The notes below the pieces were generated by a model, which made no database searches, was not told the origin of the DNA, and saw only the letters and a program-made list of their open reading frames with translations. The position numbers and the translations under genes were made by a program. A stretch of 64,000 nucleotides of DNA from Gordonia sp. (in: high G+C Gram-positive bacteria) (GTDB lineage: Bacteria > Actinomycetota > Actinomycetes > Mycobacteriales > Mycobacteriaceae): NCBI RefSeq assembly GCF_020438995.1, contig NZ_JAGQTN010000170.1, positions 1 to 64,000 on the forward strand, in the 5' to 3' direction. Positions 27,749-38,045 of the stretch are shown here, piece by piece (the stretch's first letter is position 1; the number at the start of each line of letters is the position of its first letter).

Positions 27749-30457
27749 ATGGGCAGCCCATACGATGACCCGACCGGTGTGATTCCCGTCAATGACGCGC
27801 ACCGAACTGCCGGGTCCGGTCGTCGCGGCGACCGGGACAGCTTTTTCGACCGCCACGCCCGTGCAGGGCTGCGCAGGGTCGATGAACTCGATGATCTGGA
27901 TCCCAACGAGGTGGCGACCACAGTGCAGAAGCAGGATCAGGAGCAGTCGGCACAATCAGCGGCAGCGCCGGAGCCCGACGTACCCGAAGCAGACCGTACC
28001 GACGAGGTGAATGGTCACGCGGCGGCCGGACTCGCCGGGCGGCGTGCGACGCCGCAGCAGGTCGGACAGACCCCGCTGTCGGGATGGGAGAGGTTCGTTT
28101 CCCGGTTCCGCCGCCGGCGGTCCGTGCGGACAGTCCCGGCGACGGTACCGCCGCTCGCGGCAGCGGTGTCGTCCGATACCGCGGGGACACCTGAACCCCC
28201 AGAGCCCGCCGAACCGGCCGAGCCGTGGGAATCCGGTGTATCGGTTCCTCCGGCGGAACAGTCCGCGCCGTCCGCCCCCCCGGAAACTGCGGAAGTGACC
28301 GAGGCTCTGGAAGTGACCGAGGCTCTGGAAGTGATCGAAGCTCCGGAAATAGCCGATGCCGCTGATGTAGCCGAAGTCGCCGACGCGATCGAAGCTCCGG
28401 AAATAGCCGATGCCGCTGATGTAGCCGAAGGGGTGGAACTGACCGGCGCGACCGAGGACGCCGAGGTCGTGGACCTGGCCGACCTATCGGATGACCTCGA
28501 TCCCGCTGGTCTGTCGGCACCGGATGTGTTGCCGGAACCTGTCGACCAGCCAGAATCGGTGGACGAGTCCGGGTTTGCCGAATCGATCGAATCCGTAGTA
28601 TTCGACGAGCCCGCGGAACAGGATGTTCCGGCGGAACTGACTCAGCAGTTCGTGCCGGAGGAATCGATGGAGCAGTTCGTTCCGGGTGATGCGACGGAGC
28701 AGTACGTTCCGGAAGTACCGGCTGCGCGATTTGATGTCCTCGGACCGGTAGCGCAGTTCGTCGCAGCCGAGTCCGCAGAACTGTCCGACGCCGCCGATCC
28801 CGCTGAGCAGTACGTTTCGGCGGACACCACGGAGCAGTTCGGTGTGGTCGATACGGCGGGGCAGTTTGTTCCGGAGGGACCGACGGAGCAGTTCGTTGCG
28901 GTTGAGTCTGTGGACCAGTTCGTTCCGGACGGACCGACGGAGCAGTTTGCTGTGGTTGAGTCTGTGGACCAGTTCGTTCCGGTCGAGCCCGGTGAGCAGT
29001 TCGGTGTGGTCGATACGGCGGGGCAGTTTGTTCCGGAGGGACCTACGGAGCAGTTTGCTGTGGTTGAGTCTGTGGACCAGTTCGTTCCGGTCGAGCCCAG
29101 TGAGCAGTTCGTCGCGGTCGATGCGATGGAGCAGTTTGTTCCGGAGGGACCGACGGAGCAGTTCGTTGCGGTCGAGCCTGCCGATCAGTACGTTTCGGCG
29201 GACGCCGCGCAGCAGTTCGTCGTAGCCGATCCGACGGACCAGTTTGTTCCGGACGAACAGACGGCGCGATTCGATGTGGTCGAACCGACGGAGCAGTACG
29301 CATCGGAAGGCGCCACGGAGCAGCTCGATGCGGCCGAAACGGTGGAGCCGTTTGCCCAAGAGGAACAGCCGGCGCAGTTCGTTGCGGCCGAGCCCACGGA
29401 CCAGTTTGTTGCGGCTGATCCTGCTGAGCAGGTCTTTGCGGTCGATCCCGCCGAGCAGTTCGTTACGGCTGAGCCTGCGGAACAGTACGTCCCTGTCGAT
29501 ACAACGGACGAGTATGCCCCGGCGGAGCAGGTCGAGGTGTACGAGCCTGTCGCGCAGTTCGTCGGGGCCGAGTCTGCCGAGCGGTATATGCCGGTGGCCG
29601 AGGCCGAGCAGTATGCGCAGGTAGAGCCGGTGCCGCAGTATGTTCGGGAAGAACCTGATGTTCCGGAAGAACCTGCCGAACAGTTCGTTCCGGTAGCGCC
29701 GGCAGCGCAGCTTGCCCAGGCTGAGACGATCCCCGAGCCGGTGGTGGACAAACCGGAACCTGTCGGTGCATCCGGTCAGCCGACGGTGGCCGAGACGAGC
29801 GAGAAGTCTGAGAAGGCCGAGAAGGCATCGCCCGAACCGGAAACAGCCGCTGACCCGGAAACAACCGCTGATGACGTCGAGGCCGACGGTGGCGCCCGAC
29901 GCGTGATCGTTGATATCGCGATGCTGATACTCAGGGTTGCCGTGGGTGCGGCGGCAGTCGTGCATGGTCTGCAGAAGCTGCTCGGCTGGTGGGACGGTCC
30001 CGGGATCGACGGATTCGAGGACATCCTGCTCAACCCCGCCAATCCGTCCATAGGTTTCGACGAGTCGGCGGCCCACTGGCTGGCGGGTCTGGGTGCGATC
30101 ACCGAAACCGCCGCCGGTGCGTTGCTGATCGTGGGTCTGGTGACACCGGTGGCCGCATCCGCGTTGCTCGGCGTGCTGCTGGTCGGGACGACGTACAAGG
30201 TCACTCTGGCGGGTGAACTGTGGTATCCATCCGACAGCAAGGGCGGTATCGAGTACCAGGTGCTCCTGGTGGCCGGATTGTTGACGATTCTGCTTATCGG
30301 GTCAGGCCGGCTGGCCCTGGACTACGGGCGTGGCTGGGCGACGCGTCCGAAGTGGGGTTCCCTGGCTCTGGCGGTGCTGGGCATCGCTGTCGCGGTGACC
30401 ATCTGGGTGGTGTTCAACGGCACCAATCCGCTGGACTCGCCGGGCAACCCCGTCTGA
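27749..30457 (+). CDS. DoxX-family membrane protein with a giant acidic nonapeptide-repeat N-terminal region
   Basis: From the ATG at 27749 (after GAGGATGG) the product has 902 residues; the open frame before it is antisense to the lppZ start. Residues 1-290 are acidic, with duplicated EAPEIADAADVAE blocks. Residues 290-595 are 34 contiguous nine-residue repeats of type [ED]QFVxxExx, degenerating to about 660. Residues 720-902 are a DoxX domain with four or five membrane helices (MLILRVAVGAAAVVHGLQKL, ALLIVGLVTPVAASALLGVL). The M. tuberculosis counterpart Rv3005c also bears an N-terminal extension but is only about 280 residues. The tail should be cytoplasmic (no signal peptide) and disordered. 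A 20-bp hairpin follows the stop. Confidence 0.85.
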   Translation: MGSPYDDPTGVIPVNDAHRTAGSGRRGDRDSFFDRHARAGLRRVDELDDLDPNEVATTVQKQDQEQSAQSAAAPEPDVPEADRTDEVNGHAAAGLAGRRATPQQVGQTPLSGWERFVSRFRRRRSVRTVPATVPPLAAAVSSDTAGTPEPPEPAEPAEPWESGVSVPPAEQSAPSAPPETAEVTEALEVTEALEVIEAPEIADAADVAEVADAIEAPEIADAADVAEGVELTGATEDAEVVDLADLSDDLDPAGLSAPDVLPEPVDQPESVDESGFAESIESVVFDEPAEQDVPAELTQQFVPEESMEQFVPGDATEQYVPEVPAARFDVLGPVAQFVAAESAELSDAADPAEQYVSADTTEQFGVVDTAGQFVPEGPTEQFVAVESVDQFVPDGPTEQFAVVESVDQFVPVEPGEQFGVVDTAGQFVPEGPTEQFAVVESVDQFVPVEPSEQFVAVDAMEQFVPEGPTEQFVAVEPADQYVSADAAQQFVVADPTDQFVPDEQTARFDVVEPTEQYASEGATEQLDAAETVEPFAQEEQPAQFVAAEPTDQFVAADPAEQVFAVDPAEQFVTAEPAEQYVPVDTTDEYAPAEQVEVYEPVAQFVGAESAERYMPVAEAEQYAQVEPVPQYVREEPDVPEEPAEQFVPVAPAAQLAQAETIPEPVVDKPEPVGASGQPTVAETSEKSEKAEKASPEPETAADPETTADDVEADGGARRVIVDIAMLILRVAVGAAAVVHGLQKLLGWWDGPGIDGFEDILLNPANPSIGFDESAAHWLAGLGAITETAAGALLIVGLVTPVAASALLGVLLVGTTYKVTLAGELWYPSDSKGGIEYQVLLVAGLLTILLIGSGRLALDYGRGWATRPKWGSLALAVLGIAVAVTIWVVFNGTNPLDSPGNPV
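28616..29533 (+). repeat. 34 tandem 27-bp coding repeats
   Basis: Thirty-four consecutive 27-base units encode nonapeptides with Gln at position 2, aromatic Phe/Tyr at 3, small hydrophobic residues at 4-6 and acidic residues at 1 and 7. Commonest units are EQFVPEGPT, EQFAVVESV and DQFVPVEPS. Units 9-11 and 15-17 nearly repeat as a block (EQFGVVDTA, GQFVPEGPT, then EQFVAVESV or EQFAVVESV), showing recent larger duplications. The register never slips over 918 bases. At least six more degenerate units follow to about 29720. Confidence 0.9.
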
Positions 30458-30465
30458 TCGCGACA

Positions 30466-30531
30466 AAGAACCGCCCGGGAGCGGGTGGCCGACGCACGTG
30501 CGCATCGGCTGCCCGCTCCCGGGCGGTTCTT
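30466..30531. terminator. Bidirectional terminator between the DoxX gene and ilvD
   Basis: Perfect 20-bp arms (30466-30485 with 30512-30531; AAGAACCGCCCGGGAG...) enclose a smaller GCCGA/TCGGC hairpin. The sense strand ends in TTCTTGTTC and the antisense strand in TTCTTTGTC, so it suits both convergent genes. Confidence 0.85.
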
Positions 30532-30541
30532 GTTCACAAGG

Positions 30542-32386
30542 TCAGTCGACCTGACGCACGGCACCCTTGTCCGCGGACGTGGCCATCTTGGCGTAGGCGC
30601 GCAGGGCCATGGTGACCGGGCGCACGCGGTCCTTCGGCTGCCACGGGCGCTCGGAGGCCTCCATCTTGGCGCGGCGTTCGGCGAGCACTTCGTCGTCGAC
30701 GAGCACCTTGAGGGCCCGCGTCTTGACGTCGATGAAGATGCGGTCGCCGTCCTCGATGAGGCCGATGGTGCCGCCGGAGGCCGCTTCGGGGGAGATGTGG
30801 CCGATCGACAGGCCCGATGATCCGCCGGAGAACCGGCCGTCGGTGATGAGGGCGCATTTCTTGCCCATGCCGGTGCCCTTCATGAAGGCCGTGGGGTGCA
30901 GCATCTCCTGCATACCCGGGCCGCCCGCGGGACCCTCGTAGCGGACCACCAGCACCTCACCGGCCTGGATGGTCTTGGACAGGATGACCTGTACGGCCTC
31001 CTCTTGGCTTTCGACGACGCGAGCCGGTCCCTCGAAGTTCCACAGGTCCTCGTCGATGCCGGCGGTCTTGAGGATCGCGCCGTCGGGAGCGATATTGCCG
31101 CGCAGCACGCACAGGCCGCCTTCGACGGTGTAGGCGTGTTCGAGGTCGCGGATGCAGCCGCCCTCGGCGTCGGTGTCGAGGCTGCTCCAGCGGTTGGCGG
31201 TGGAGAACGGTTCGGTGGTGCGCACGCCGCCGGGCGCGGCGTGGAACAATTCCAGCGCCTCGTCGGTGGCCTTGCCGCCGCGGATGTCCCAGTCATCGAG
31301 GAAGGTGGCAAGCGTCGGGCTGTGCACCGTGCTGGTGGAGTCGTCGATCAGGCCCGCGCGCCGCAGTTCGCCGAGGATCGCGGGTATGCCGCCGGCACGG
31401 TGCACGTCCTCCATGTGGTAGTCGGAGTTGGGGGACACCTTCGACAGGCAGGGCACGCGGCGGCTGATCTCATCGATGGTGGACAGGTCGAAGTCATTGA
31501 CCTCGCCCTCCTGCGCGGCGGCCAGGATGTGCAGCACGGTGTTGGTGGAGCCGCCCATCGCGACGTCGAGCGCCATCGCGTTGCGGAAGGCGGTGCCCGT
31601 GGCGACGTTGCGGGGCAGCACCGACTCGTCGTCGTCCTGATACCAGCGGTTGGCGGCCTCGACGACGATGCGTCCGGCCTTCTCGAAAAGGGCGCGCCGC
31701 GCCTCGTGGGTGGCCAGGGTGGAACCGTTGCCGGGCAGTGCGAGGCCGAGCGCCTCGGTCAGACAGTTCATCGAGTTGGCGGTGAACATGCCCGAACACG
31801 AACCGCAGGTGGGGCAGGCCGAGCGTTCGACCTCATCGAGGCCGGTGTCGTCGACGTCGCTGTTGGCCGAGGCCGAGATGGTGGTGATCAAGTCCGACGA
31901 CGGGTGCACCACATCGCCGACCACCACCGCTTTGCCGGCTTCCATCGGTCCGCCGGAGACGAACACGGTGGGGATGTTCAGCCGCATCGCGGCGTTGAGC
32001 ATGCCGGGGGTGATCTTGTCGCAGTTGGAGATGCACACCAGAGCGTCGGCAGTGTGCGCGTTGACCATGTATTCGACGGAGTCCGCGATGATCTCGCGGC
32101 TGGGCAGCGAGTACAGCATGCCGCCGTGACCCATGGCGATGCCGTCGTCGACGGCGATGGTGTTGAATTCCTTGGCCACGCCACCGGCCGCGCGGACGGC
32201 TTCGGCGACGATCTCGCCGACGTTGCGCAGGTGCACGTGGCCGGGCACGAACTGGGTGAACGAGTTGGCGATGGCCACGATCGGCTTGCCGAAATCGTCG
32301 TCGGTCATGCCGGTGGCGCGCCACAGTGAGCGTGCGCCGGCGGCTTCGCGACCGAAGGTGGTGGTCCGTGATCTCAGGGCTGGCAT
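30542..32386 (-). CDS. ilvD: Dihydroxy-acid dehydratase
   Basis: This 614-residue Fe-S enzyme catalyses the third common step of valine and isoleucine synthesis, dehydrating dihydroxy acids to 2-keto acids. Cluster-binding cysteines are visible in [12 protein letters not shown] and [19 protein letters not shown]. The C-terminal half has the conserved [13 protein letters not shown] and [11 protein letters not shown] motifs. The ATG is preceded by AGAGGA. ilvD is not part of this cluster in M. tuberculosis (Rv0189c), so here it joins ilvB, ilvN and ilvC in one region. The promoter carries a 6-bp-arm palindrome over its -10 box. Confidence 0.95.
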   Translation of the reverse strand: MPALRSRTTTFGREAAGARSLWRATGMTDDDFGKPIVAIANSFTQFVPGHVHLRNVGEIVAEAVRAAGGVAKEFNTIAVDDGIAMGHGGMLYSLPSREIIADSVEYMVNAHTADALVCISNCDKITPGMLNAAMRLNIPTVFVSGGPMEAGKAVVVGDVVHPSSDLITTISASANSDVDDTGLDEVERSACPTCGSCSGMFTANSMNCLTEALGLALPGNGSTLATHEARRALFEKAGRIVVEAANRWYQDDDESVLPRNVATGTAFRNAMALDVAMGGSTNTVLHILAAAQEGEVNDFDLSTIDEISRRVPCLSKVSPNSDYHMEDVHRAGGIPAILGELRRAGLIDDSTSTVHSPTLATFLDDWDIRGGKATDEALELFHAAPGGVRTTEPFSTANRWSSLDTDAEGGCIRDLEHAYTVEGGLCVLRGNIAPDGAILKTAGIDEDLWNFEGPARVVESQEEAVQVILSKTIQAGEVLVVRYEGPAGGPGMQEMLHPTAFMKGTGMGKKCALITDGRFSGGSSGLSIGHISPEAASGGTIGLIEDGDRIFIDVKTRALKVLVDDEVLAERRAKMEASERPWQPKDRVRPVTMALRAYAKMATSADKGAVRQVD

Positions 32387-32408
32387 TGCGGTGTCCTCTG
32401 AATCTCCT

Positions 32409-32427
32409 TGAGAGAACTTAACTCTCA
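32409..32427 (-). promoter_or_regulatory. ilvD promoter with overlapping palindrome
   Basis: On the ilvD strand TAAGTT is a TANNNT -10 box (plus positions 32415-32420). It is flanked by TGAGAG and CTCTCA, a 6-bp inverted repeat with a 7-base centre. A protein bound here would block polymerase, so this is a candidate repressor operator. Confidence 0.45.
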
Positions 32428-32599
32428 GGGCCTCTGGTGCGGATGAAGATGCCGGTCGGGGCGAGGGCAGAGGTGTTTCCCGCTGGCCGCCGGCGCTCGA
32501 TGTTCGGGTTCAACATCTGGCGATGGGCTGTTATTCGCTCGATGCTGTGAGCGTCACAACAAGCAAGATTACGCCCACTCCGGTGGGCTCAACAAAAGC

Positions 32600-33115
32600 T
32601 CACCGCTCGTACGGGTCGGGAATGCGGCCTTCGCTGGCGGCCGAGAGCAAGGGCAGGTCGCGGAAGGCGATCGCGGGCAGCCGGACTCGTGATCCGTCAT
32701 CGAGCACTGCCCGTACCGCCGACCATTTGGGGAACTGGAGGCCGCGAATCCGGTTCCATTCCAGATCTTTGGTGCCGAAGGTGCCGACGACGTGGAGGCC
32801 GGCCTCGGTGACGTCGGTACGCAGACGGTGGATCCAGAGCGCGAGCAGGACCGGGATGATCAGCGTCCAGCTGAGCCAGGTGATGGATGCTCCGGCGAGA
32901 ATCACCGCGACGAGCAAGGTGAGGGGCACTGAGAAGTAGGCGAGCTTGTTGATGCGGAAGGACATCGGCAGCGCGATCTCGGGGGACGGGCTGCGTCCGG
33001 CTGTGGGGGAAGGGCCGCGTCCGGCTGCAGGCTGCGTGTCGCCGGCCGGGCTGTCGTGGGTCGGGTTCGTTGTCTTGCGCGGCGAGTTGGCCGGGTTGTT
33101 CTCCACGGCTCCCAT
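32600..33115 (-). CDS. Cfp6-like PH-domain membrane protein
   Basis: The 171-residue product resembles M. tuberculosis Cfp6 (Rv3004), which also sits beside ilvB. A Ser/Pro-rich N-terminal 50 residues precede two short hydrophobic segments (YFSVPLTLLVAVILAGA and WTLIIPVLLALW). A bacterial PH domain follows (RTDVTEAGLHVVGTFG ... WNRIRGLQFP ... RLPAIAFRDLP). The N-terminal extension is longer than in Cfp6, and an internal ATG at 'MSFRINKL' is an alternative start. Role unknown; it faces away from the ilvB operon. Confidence 0.8.
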   Translation of the reverse strand: MGAVENNPANSPRKTTNPTHDSPAGDTQPAAGRGPSPTAGRSPSPEIALPMSFRINKLAYFSVPLTLLVAVILAGASITWLSWTLIIPVLLALWIHRLRTDVTEAGLHVVGTFGTKDLEWNRIRGLQFPKWSAVRAVLDDGSRVRLPAIAFRDLPLLSAASEGRIPDPYER

Positions 33116-33209
33116 TGTGGGGGATCGGTTCGGGTGATAGCGGTGTCGGGTCGCGACGGGTGGATAGGACCTGCGTGTTCCCAGGATATGGGACGACTTG
33201 GGACGGAGT

Positions 33210-33239
33210 TTGACTCGGCAGTAGCAACAGTTCTACGGT
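33210..33239 (+). promoter_or_regulatory. Promoter of the ilvBNC operon
   Basis: TTGACT (33210-33215) and TACGGT (33234-33239) are separated by 18 bases, the strongest sigma-70-like promoter in the window. The -10 box ends seven bases before the GTG of the leader peptide, so the leader is translated from the first base of the message. Confidence 0.75.
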
Positions 33240-33246
33240 GTTTGCC

Positions 33247-33297
33247 GTGATGCAGTTCGATTTTCTCGTAGTACTCGGCCGGCGCGTCGTCGCCTGA
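33247..33297 (+). CDS. ilvBNC leader peptide
   Basis: A 16-codon frame from GTG 33247 (or ATG 33250) encodes a peptide ending [13 protein letters not shown]. Five of its 16 residues are Leu or Val (Leu-Val-Val-Leu and Val-Val). This matches attenuation leaders: ribosomes stall at these codons when branched-chain aminoacyl-tRNAs are short. It lies 38 bases before a terminator hairpin and 110 before ilvB. Corynebacterium glutamicum ilvBNC has a comparable leader (established knowledge). Too short for ordinary gene finding, but position and codons make it convincing. Confidence 0.75.
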   Translation: MMQFDFLVVLGRRVVA

Positions 33298-33366
33298 CCG
33301 GTCACTTCGTAGACCTCACAGCATCGACGCGCCACCCTCGCACAGCACAGCTGTCGAGGGTTTTTT
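33281..33366 (+). terminator. Transcription attenuator of ilvBNC
   Basis: The terminator is CCCTCG + ACAGC (33335-33346) pairing with GCTGT + CGAGGG (33350-33360), followed by six T (33361-33366). An upstream stem GGCGCGTCG (33281-33289, within the leader Arg-Val codons) pairs with CGACGCGCC (33325-33333). The segment CCTCACAGC (33314-33322) can pair with the terminator's 3' arm and so compete as antiterminator. Ribosome stalling over the leader would decide between the structures. Confidence 0.72.
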
Positions 33367-33409
33367 GTTGTCAGCAGCAGTTTCAGTCAAACCAGATGAG
33401 GATCGTGCA

Positions 33410-35368
33410 GTGAGCGCACCAACAGCACCTAGCGGGGCGGGCGAGGCGCCAGTCTCGGATATCGCAGCAGGCGCGGCGCGAGGCCGGCAGCCGTCGCCCG
33501 CGGCCGGCAACCTCCGTGCCATTTCGCAGAACGTCGTCGCCCCCGAGCGGGTCAGCGGAGCCCAGTCGGTGGTCCGCTCGCTCGAAGAACTCGGCGTCGA
33601 GACGGTCTTCGGCATCCCCGGCGGTGCGGTGCTCCCGGTGTACGACCCGCTGCTCGACTCCACCAAGGTCCGGCACGTCCTGGTCCGGCACGAGCAGGGC
33701 GCAGGTCACGCGGCGACCGGTTACGCGCAGGTCGCCGGACGCGCGGGCGTCATGATGGCCACGTCGGGCCCGGGTGCCACCAACCTGGTCACACCGCTCG
33801 CCGACGCCCAGATGGACTCGGTTCCGGTCGTCGCGATCACCGGTCAGGTGGCCCGGCACCTCATCGGCACCGACGGCTTCCAGGAGGCCGACATCTCCGG
33901 AATCACGATGCCCATCACCAAGCACAACTTCCTGGTGAAGGCCGCCGCCGACATCCCGAAGGTGATCGCCGAGGCATTCCATATCGCCGAAAGCGGCCGT
34001 CCGGGTGCGGTTCTCGTCGACATCCCGAAGGACATCCTGCAGGCGCAGACGACGTTCTCGTGGCCGCCGCAGATCGACCTGCCCGGCTACCGTCCGGTCA
34101 CCAAGCCGCATGGCAAGCAGGTGCGTGAGGCCGCCCGGCTCATCAACGCCGCCAAGGCCCCCGTGCTGTACGTCGGCGGCGGTGTCATCAAGGCCAACGC
34201 GTCGGCCGAACTGCTGGAACTGGCCGAGCTGACCGGCATTCCGGTGGTCACCACCCTCATGGCGCGTGGCGCGTTCCCCGACAGTCATCAGCAGCACCTG
34301 GGCATGCCCGGAATGCACGGTACCGTCGCCGCGGTGGCCGCCCTGCAGCGCAGTGATCTGCTGATCACGCTCGGTGCGCGTTTCGACGACCGGGTCACCG
34401 GCCAGCTCGACTCGTTCGCCCCCGATGCCAAGGTGATCCACGCCGACATCGACCCGGCCGAGATCGGCAAGAACCGGGCCGTCGACGTGCCGATCGTCGG
34501 CGACTGCCAGGCCGTCATCGTCGACCTGATCGAAACCCTGCGCAATGAGCGGGCCACCGACCCGTCGACGCCCGACATCAGCGAATGGTGGGCGTACCTG
34601 AACAAGATGCGCAGCACCTACCCGCTGAGCTACGACCGCCAGTCCGACGGTTCGATGTCGCCGGAGTTCGTCATCTCGGCGATCGGCAAGGCCGCCGGAC
34701 CGGACGCCGTGTACGTCGCGGGCGTCGGCCAGCATCAGATGTGGGCCGCGCAGTTCATCTCGTACGAGAAGCCGCGCAGTTGGCTCAACTCGGGCGGTCT
34801 GGGCACGATGGGCTACGCCGTGCCGGCCGCGATGGGCGCCAAGATGGCTTCCCCCGAGACCGAGGTGTGGGCCATCGACGGCGACGGCTGCTTCCAGATG
34901 ACCAACCAGGAGCTGGCCACCTGCGCCATCGAGGGTATCCCGATCAAGGTTGCGCTCATCAACAACGGCAACCTGGGCATGGTCCGCCAGTGGCAGACTC
35001 TGTTCTACGACGAGCGGTACTCCAACACCGACCTGTCGACGCACTCGCGGATGATCCCGGACTTCGTCAAGCTCGCCGAGGCGCTCGGCTGCGCGGCGTT
35101 CCGGGTCGAGAAGGAGGCCGACGTCGATGAGGTGATCGCACAGGCGCGTGCCATCAACGACCGGCCGGTGGTCATCGACTTCATCGTCGGCAAGGACGCG
35201 CAGGTGTGGCCGATGGTCGCCGCCGGCACCAGCAACGACGAGATCATGGCGGCCATCAATATCCGGCCGCTGTTCGACGAGGAGGACTCGGTGTCCGACC
35301 CCGTCGACATCCACGAAACGATGGCGCGCCCGGACACGGCCGCCACGAGCAAGAAGGACGAGCAGTGA
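33410..35368 (+). CDS. ilvB: Acetolactate synthase large subunit
   Basis: The 652-residue thiamine-diphosphate enzyme forms acetolactate or acetohydroxybutyrate, the first step of valine and isoleucine synthesis. Visible are the catalytic Glu in [11 protein letters not shown], the FAD-binding region around [12 protein letters not shown], and the ThDP motif [15 protein letters not shown]...NNGNLGM. The N-terminal 60 residues are a variable Ala/Pro-rich extension, as in mycobacterial IlvB1, which likewise starts MSAPT. GTG 33410 is chosen for that match and the GAGGATC site; the open frame starts upstream inside the attenuator. Confidence 0.96.
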   Translation: MSAPTAPSGAGEAPVSDIAAGAARGRQPSPAAGNLRAISQNVVAPERVSGAQSVVRSLEELGVETVFGIPGGAVLPVYDPLLDSTKVRHVLVRHEQGAGHAATGYAQVAGRAGVMMATSGPGATNLVTPLADAQMDSVPVVAITGQVARHLIGTDGFQEADISGITMPITKHNFLVKAAADIPKVIAEAFHIAESGRPGAVLVDIPKDILQAQTTFSWPPQIDLPGYRPVTKPHGKQVREAARLINAAKAPVLYVGGGVIKANASAELLELAELTGIPVVTTLMARGAFPDSHQQHLGMPGMHGTVAAVAALQRSDLLITLGARFDDRVTGQLDSFAPDAKVIHADIDPAEIGKNRAVDVPIVGDCQAVIVDLIETLRNERATDPSTPDISEWWAYLNKMRSTYPLSYDRQSDGSMSPEFVISAIGKAAGPDAVYVAGVGQHQMWAAQFISYEKPRSWLNSGGLGTMGYAVPAAMGAKMASPETEVWAIDGDGCFQMTNQELATCAIEGIPIKVALINNGNLGMVRQWQTLFYDERYSNTDLSTHSRMIPDFVKLAEALGCAAFRVEKEADVDEVIAQARAINDRPVVIDFIVGKDAQVWPMVAAGTSNDEIMAAINIRPLFDEEDSVSDPVDIHETMARPDTAATSKKDEQ

Positions 35369-35868
35369 GCACCACACATACCCTCAGCGTGCTGGTGGAG
35401 GACCTGCCGGGCGTGCTGGCCCGGGTCTCCTCGCTGTTCTCGCGGCGCGGTTTCAACATCGAGTCGCTGGCCGTCGGGCCGACCGAACTCAAGGGTGTCT
35501 CGCGGATGACCATCATGGTCACCGTCGACGACTTCCCGCTCGAGCAGGTCACCAAGCAGCTCAATAAGCTCATCAACGTCCTCAAGATCGTCGAGCAGGA
35601 TCCGGCGTCGTCGGTGGCGCGTGAGCTGATGCTGATCAAGGTGCGTTCGGATTCGGCGGTGCGCAGCGAGGTTCTCGAAGTGGTGAACCTGTTCCGCGCC
35701 AAGGTGATCGACGTCTCGCCCGAGTCGCTGACCATCGAGGCCACCGGCACCTCGGAAAAGCTGGAGGCCCTGCTGCGGATGCTCGATCCGTACGGCATCC
35801 GCGAGATCGCGCAATCGGGTGCCGTGGCGCTCGGCCGCGGTCCGAAGAGCATGTCGACAAACCGCTGA
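35365..35868 (+). CDS. ilvN: Acetolactate synthase small (regulatory) subunit
   Basis: The 167-residue subunit stimulates IlvB and confers valine feedback inhibition. An N-terminal ACT domain ([27 protein letters not shown]) is followed by the C-terminal regulatory domain with ELMLIKV and [13 protein letters not shown]. The GTG start overlaps the ilvB stop by four bases, so the subunits are made together. Length fits the family. ilvC follows after 142 bases. Confidence 0.96.
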   Translation: MSTTHTLSVLVEDLPGVLARVSSLFSRRGFNIESLAVGPTELKGVSRMTIMVTVDDFPLEQVTKQLNKLINVLKIVEQDPASSVARELMLIKVRSDSAVRSEVLEVVNLFRAKVIDVSPESLTIEATGTSEKLEALLRMLDPYGIREIAQSGAVALGRGPKSMSTNR

Positions 35869-35947
35869 CCGGCTCGCCGGGAAACCGCTGACCACCGCTG
35901 ACCGGCCCACCCGGCTTCGTCCCGGGCTGATCGGCTAAGACTGATAG

Positions 35948-37024
<1,077 letters not shown>

Positions 37025-37052
37025 CCCGCAGCTCTTTTCGCTGAACGATGCC

Positions 37053-37083
37053 TCGGCCCCGTGTCCACCGGATGCGGGGCCGA
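37053..37083 (+). terminator. Hairpin after ilvC
   Basis: TCGGCCCCG (37053-37061) pairs with CGGGGCCGA (37075-37083) around a 13-base loop, 28 bases past the ilvC stop. No U-tract; a likely actinobacterial-style terminator. Confidence 0.5.
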
Positions 37084-37143
37084 CGGCGTTCTCCGAGCAT
37101 GAATCCACGGTCACCGCACGGAGCGGGCGCGGGCTGTTGATAT

Positions 37144-37162
37144 GTTGACCGATACGGTCAAC
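37144..37162 (+). promoter_or_regulatory. Palindrome at the ppsR promoter
   Basis: GTTGACCG (37144-37151) and CGGTCAAC (37155-37162) form a perfect 8-bp inverted repeat with an ATA centre. TATGTT at 37141-37146 fits a -10 box, so a bound protein would sit over the transcription start. Candidate operator for the ppsR-ppsA operon. Confidence 0.5.
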
Positions 37163-37180
37163 GTCGACAGGGGGCGTGTG

Positions 37181-38014
37181 GTGAATCCGAGGCAACGGTC
37201 GGTGTTCTTCGTCTCCGACAACACCGGCATCACCGCCGAGACCCTCGGGAACGCGCTGCTGGCGCAGTTTCCCGAATTCTCCTTCGAGCGGCACGTCCTG
37301 CCGTTCACCGACACGGTCGCGGCGGCTCGTCGTGCCGTCGGCGTCATCCGTGCCGCCGTATCTGGGCCGGATGCCACCTCCACCGGGGCCGACCCCATCG
37401 TGTTCGTGACCGTCCGCGCCGCCGATGTCGCCGCGGAGTTCCAGCAGGCGCCGGGGGAGATCATCGACCTGCTCGGCCCGCACCTGGCCCAGCTCGAAGA
37501 GGTTCTCGAGACGTCCCGGACCGGGGATGCGACCGTATACCACCGCGTCGGCGACCTGGACAGCTATCACGATCGCATCGACGCGGTGGAGTACACCTTC
37601 ACCCACGACGACGCGCAGTCCCTGCGGCACGTCGACCGCGCCGACCTCATCATCATCGCGCCGTCGCGCTGCGGTAAGACGCCCACCGCCATGTACCTCG
37701 CCCTGCAGCACGGTCTGCGGGTGGCCAACTATCCGCTCACCAGCGACGACAGGCCGGGCGTGCTGCCCGAGGCGGTCGCACCCTTCCGCGACCGGTTGTT
37801 CGGGCTGACCACCACACCGCAGCGCCTGAGCCAAGTACGGGGCGAGCGTCGCCCGGGTAGCGGCTACGCCAGTCTCGCGCGCTGCCGTACCGAATTGCGC
37901 GATGCCGAAACCCTGTACCGGGACAACGGGATTCCGTTCATAAACTCCCACGCCATGAGCGTGGAAGAAATGGCCAGCGTCATTCTCACGACGATGAAGC
38001 TGCGTCACCGCTGA
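37181..38014 (+). CDS. ppsR: Phosphoenolpyruvate synthase regulatory protein (PSRP, DUF299 kinase/phosphorylase)
   Basis: The 277-residue bifunctional regulator inactivates PEP synthase by ADP-dependent threonine phosphorylation and reactivates it by phosphorolysis. The N-terminal [19 protein letters not shown] is the family signature, and the P-loop-like [15 protein letters not shown] is near residue 165. GTG 37181 sits six bases after AGGGGG; GTG 37178 is the alternative. It lies 31 bases upstream of ppsA, its expected substrate. The pair is not at this place in M. tuberculosis. Confidence 0.9.
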   Translation: MNPRQRSVFFVSDNTGITAETLGNALLAQFPEFSFERHVLPFTDTVAAARRAVGVIRAAVSGPDATSTGADPIVFVTVRAADVAAEFQQAPGEIIDLLGPHLAQLEEVLETSRTGDATVYHRVGDLDSYHDRIDAVEYTFTHDDAQSLRHVDRADLIIIAPSRCGKTPTAMYLALQHGLRVANYPLTSDDRPGVLPEAVAPFRDRLFGLTTTPQRLSQVRGERRPGSGYASLARCRTELRDAETLYRDNGIPFINSHAMSVEEMASVILTTMKLRHR

Positions 38015-38045
38015 CACGTCCAGCACACCACTCGAAAGGCTTTCG

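Noticed and set aside
28484..30076. 530-codon open frame on the - strand
   Set aside because: Antisense shadow of the DoxX repeat gene; its RNELLRR-type repetition only mirrors the 27-base units.
30896..32329. 477-codon open frame on the + strand
   Set aside because: Antisense to ilvD, which has clear motifs; no recognisable product.
33383..35377. 664-codon open frame on the - strand
   Set aside because: Antisense to ilvB; composition is that of a reverse-frame shadow.
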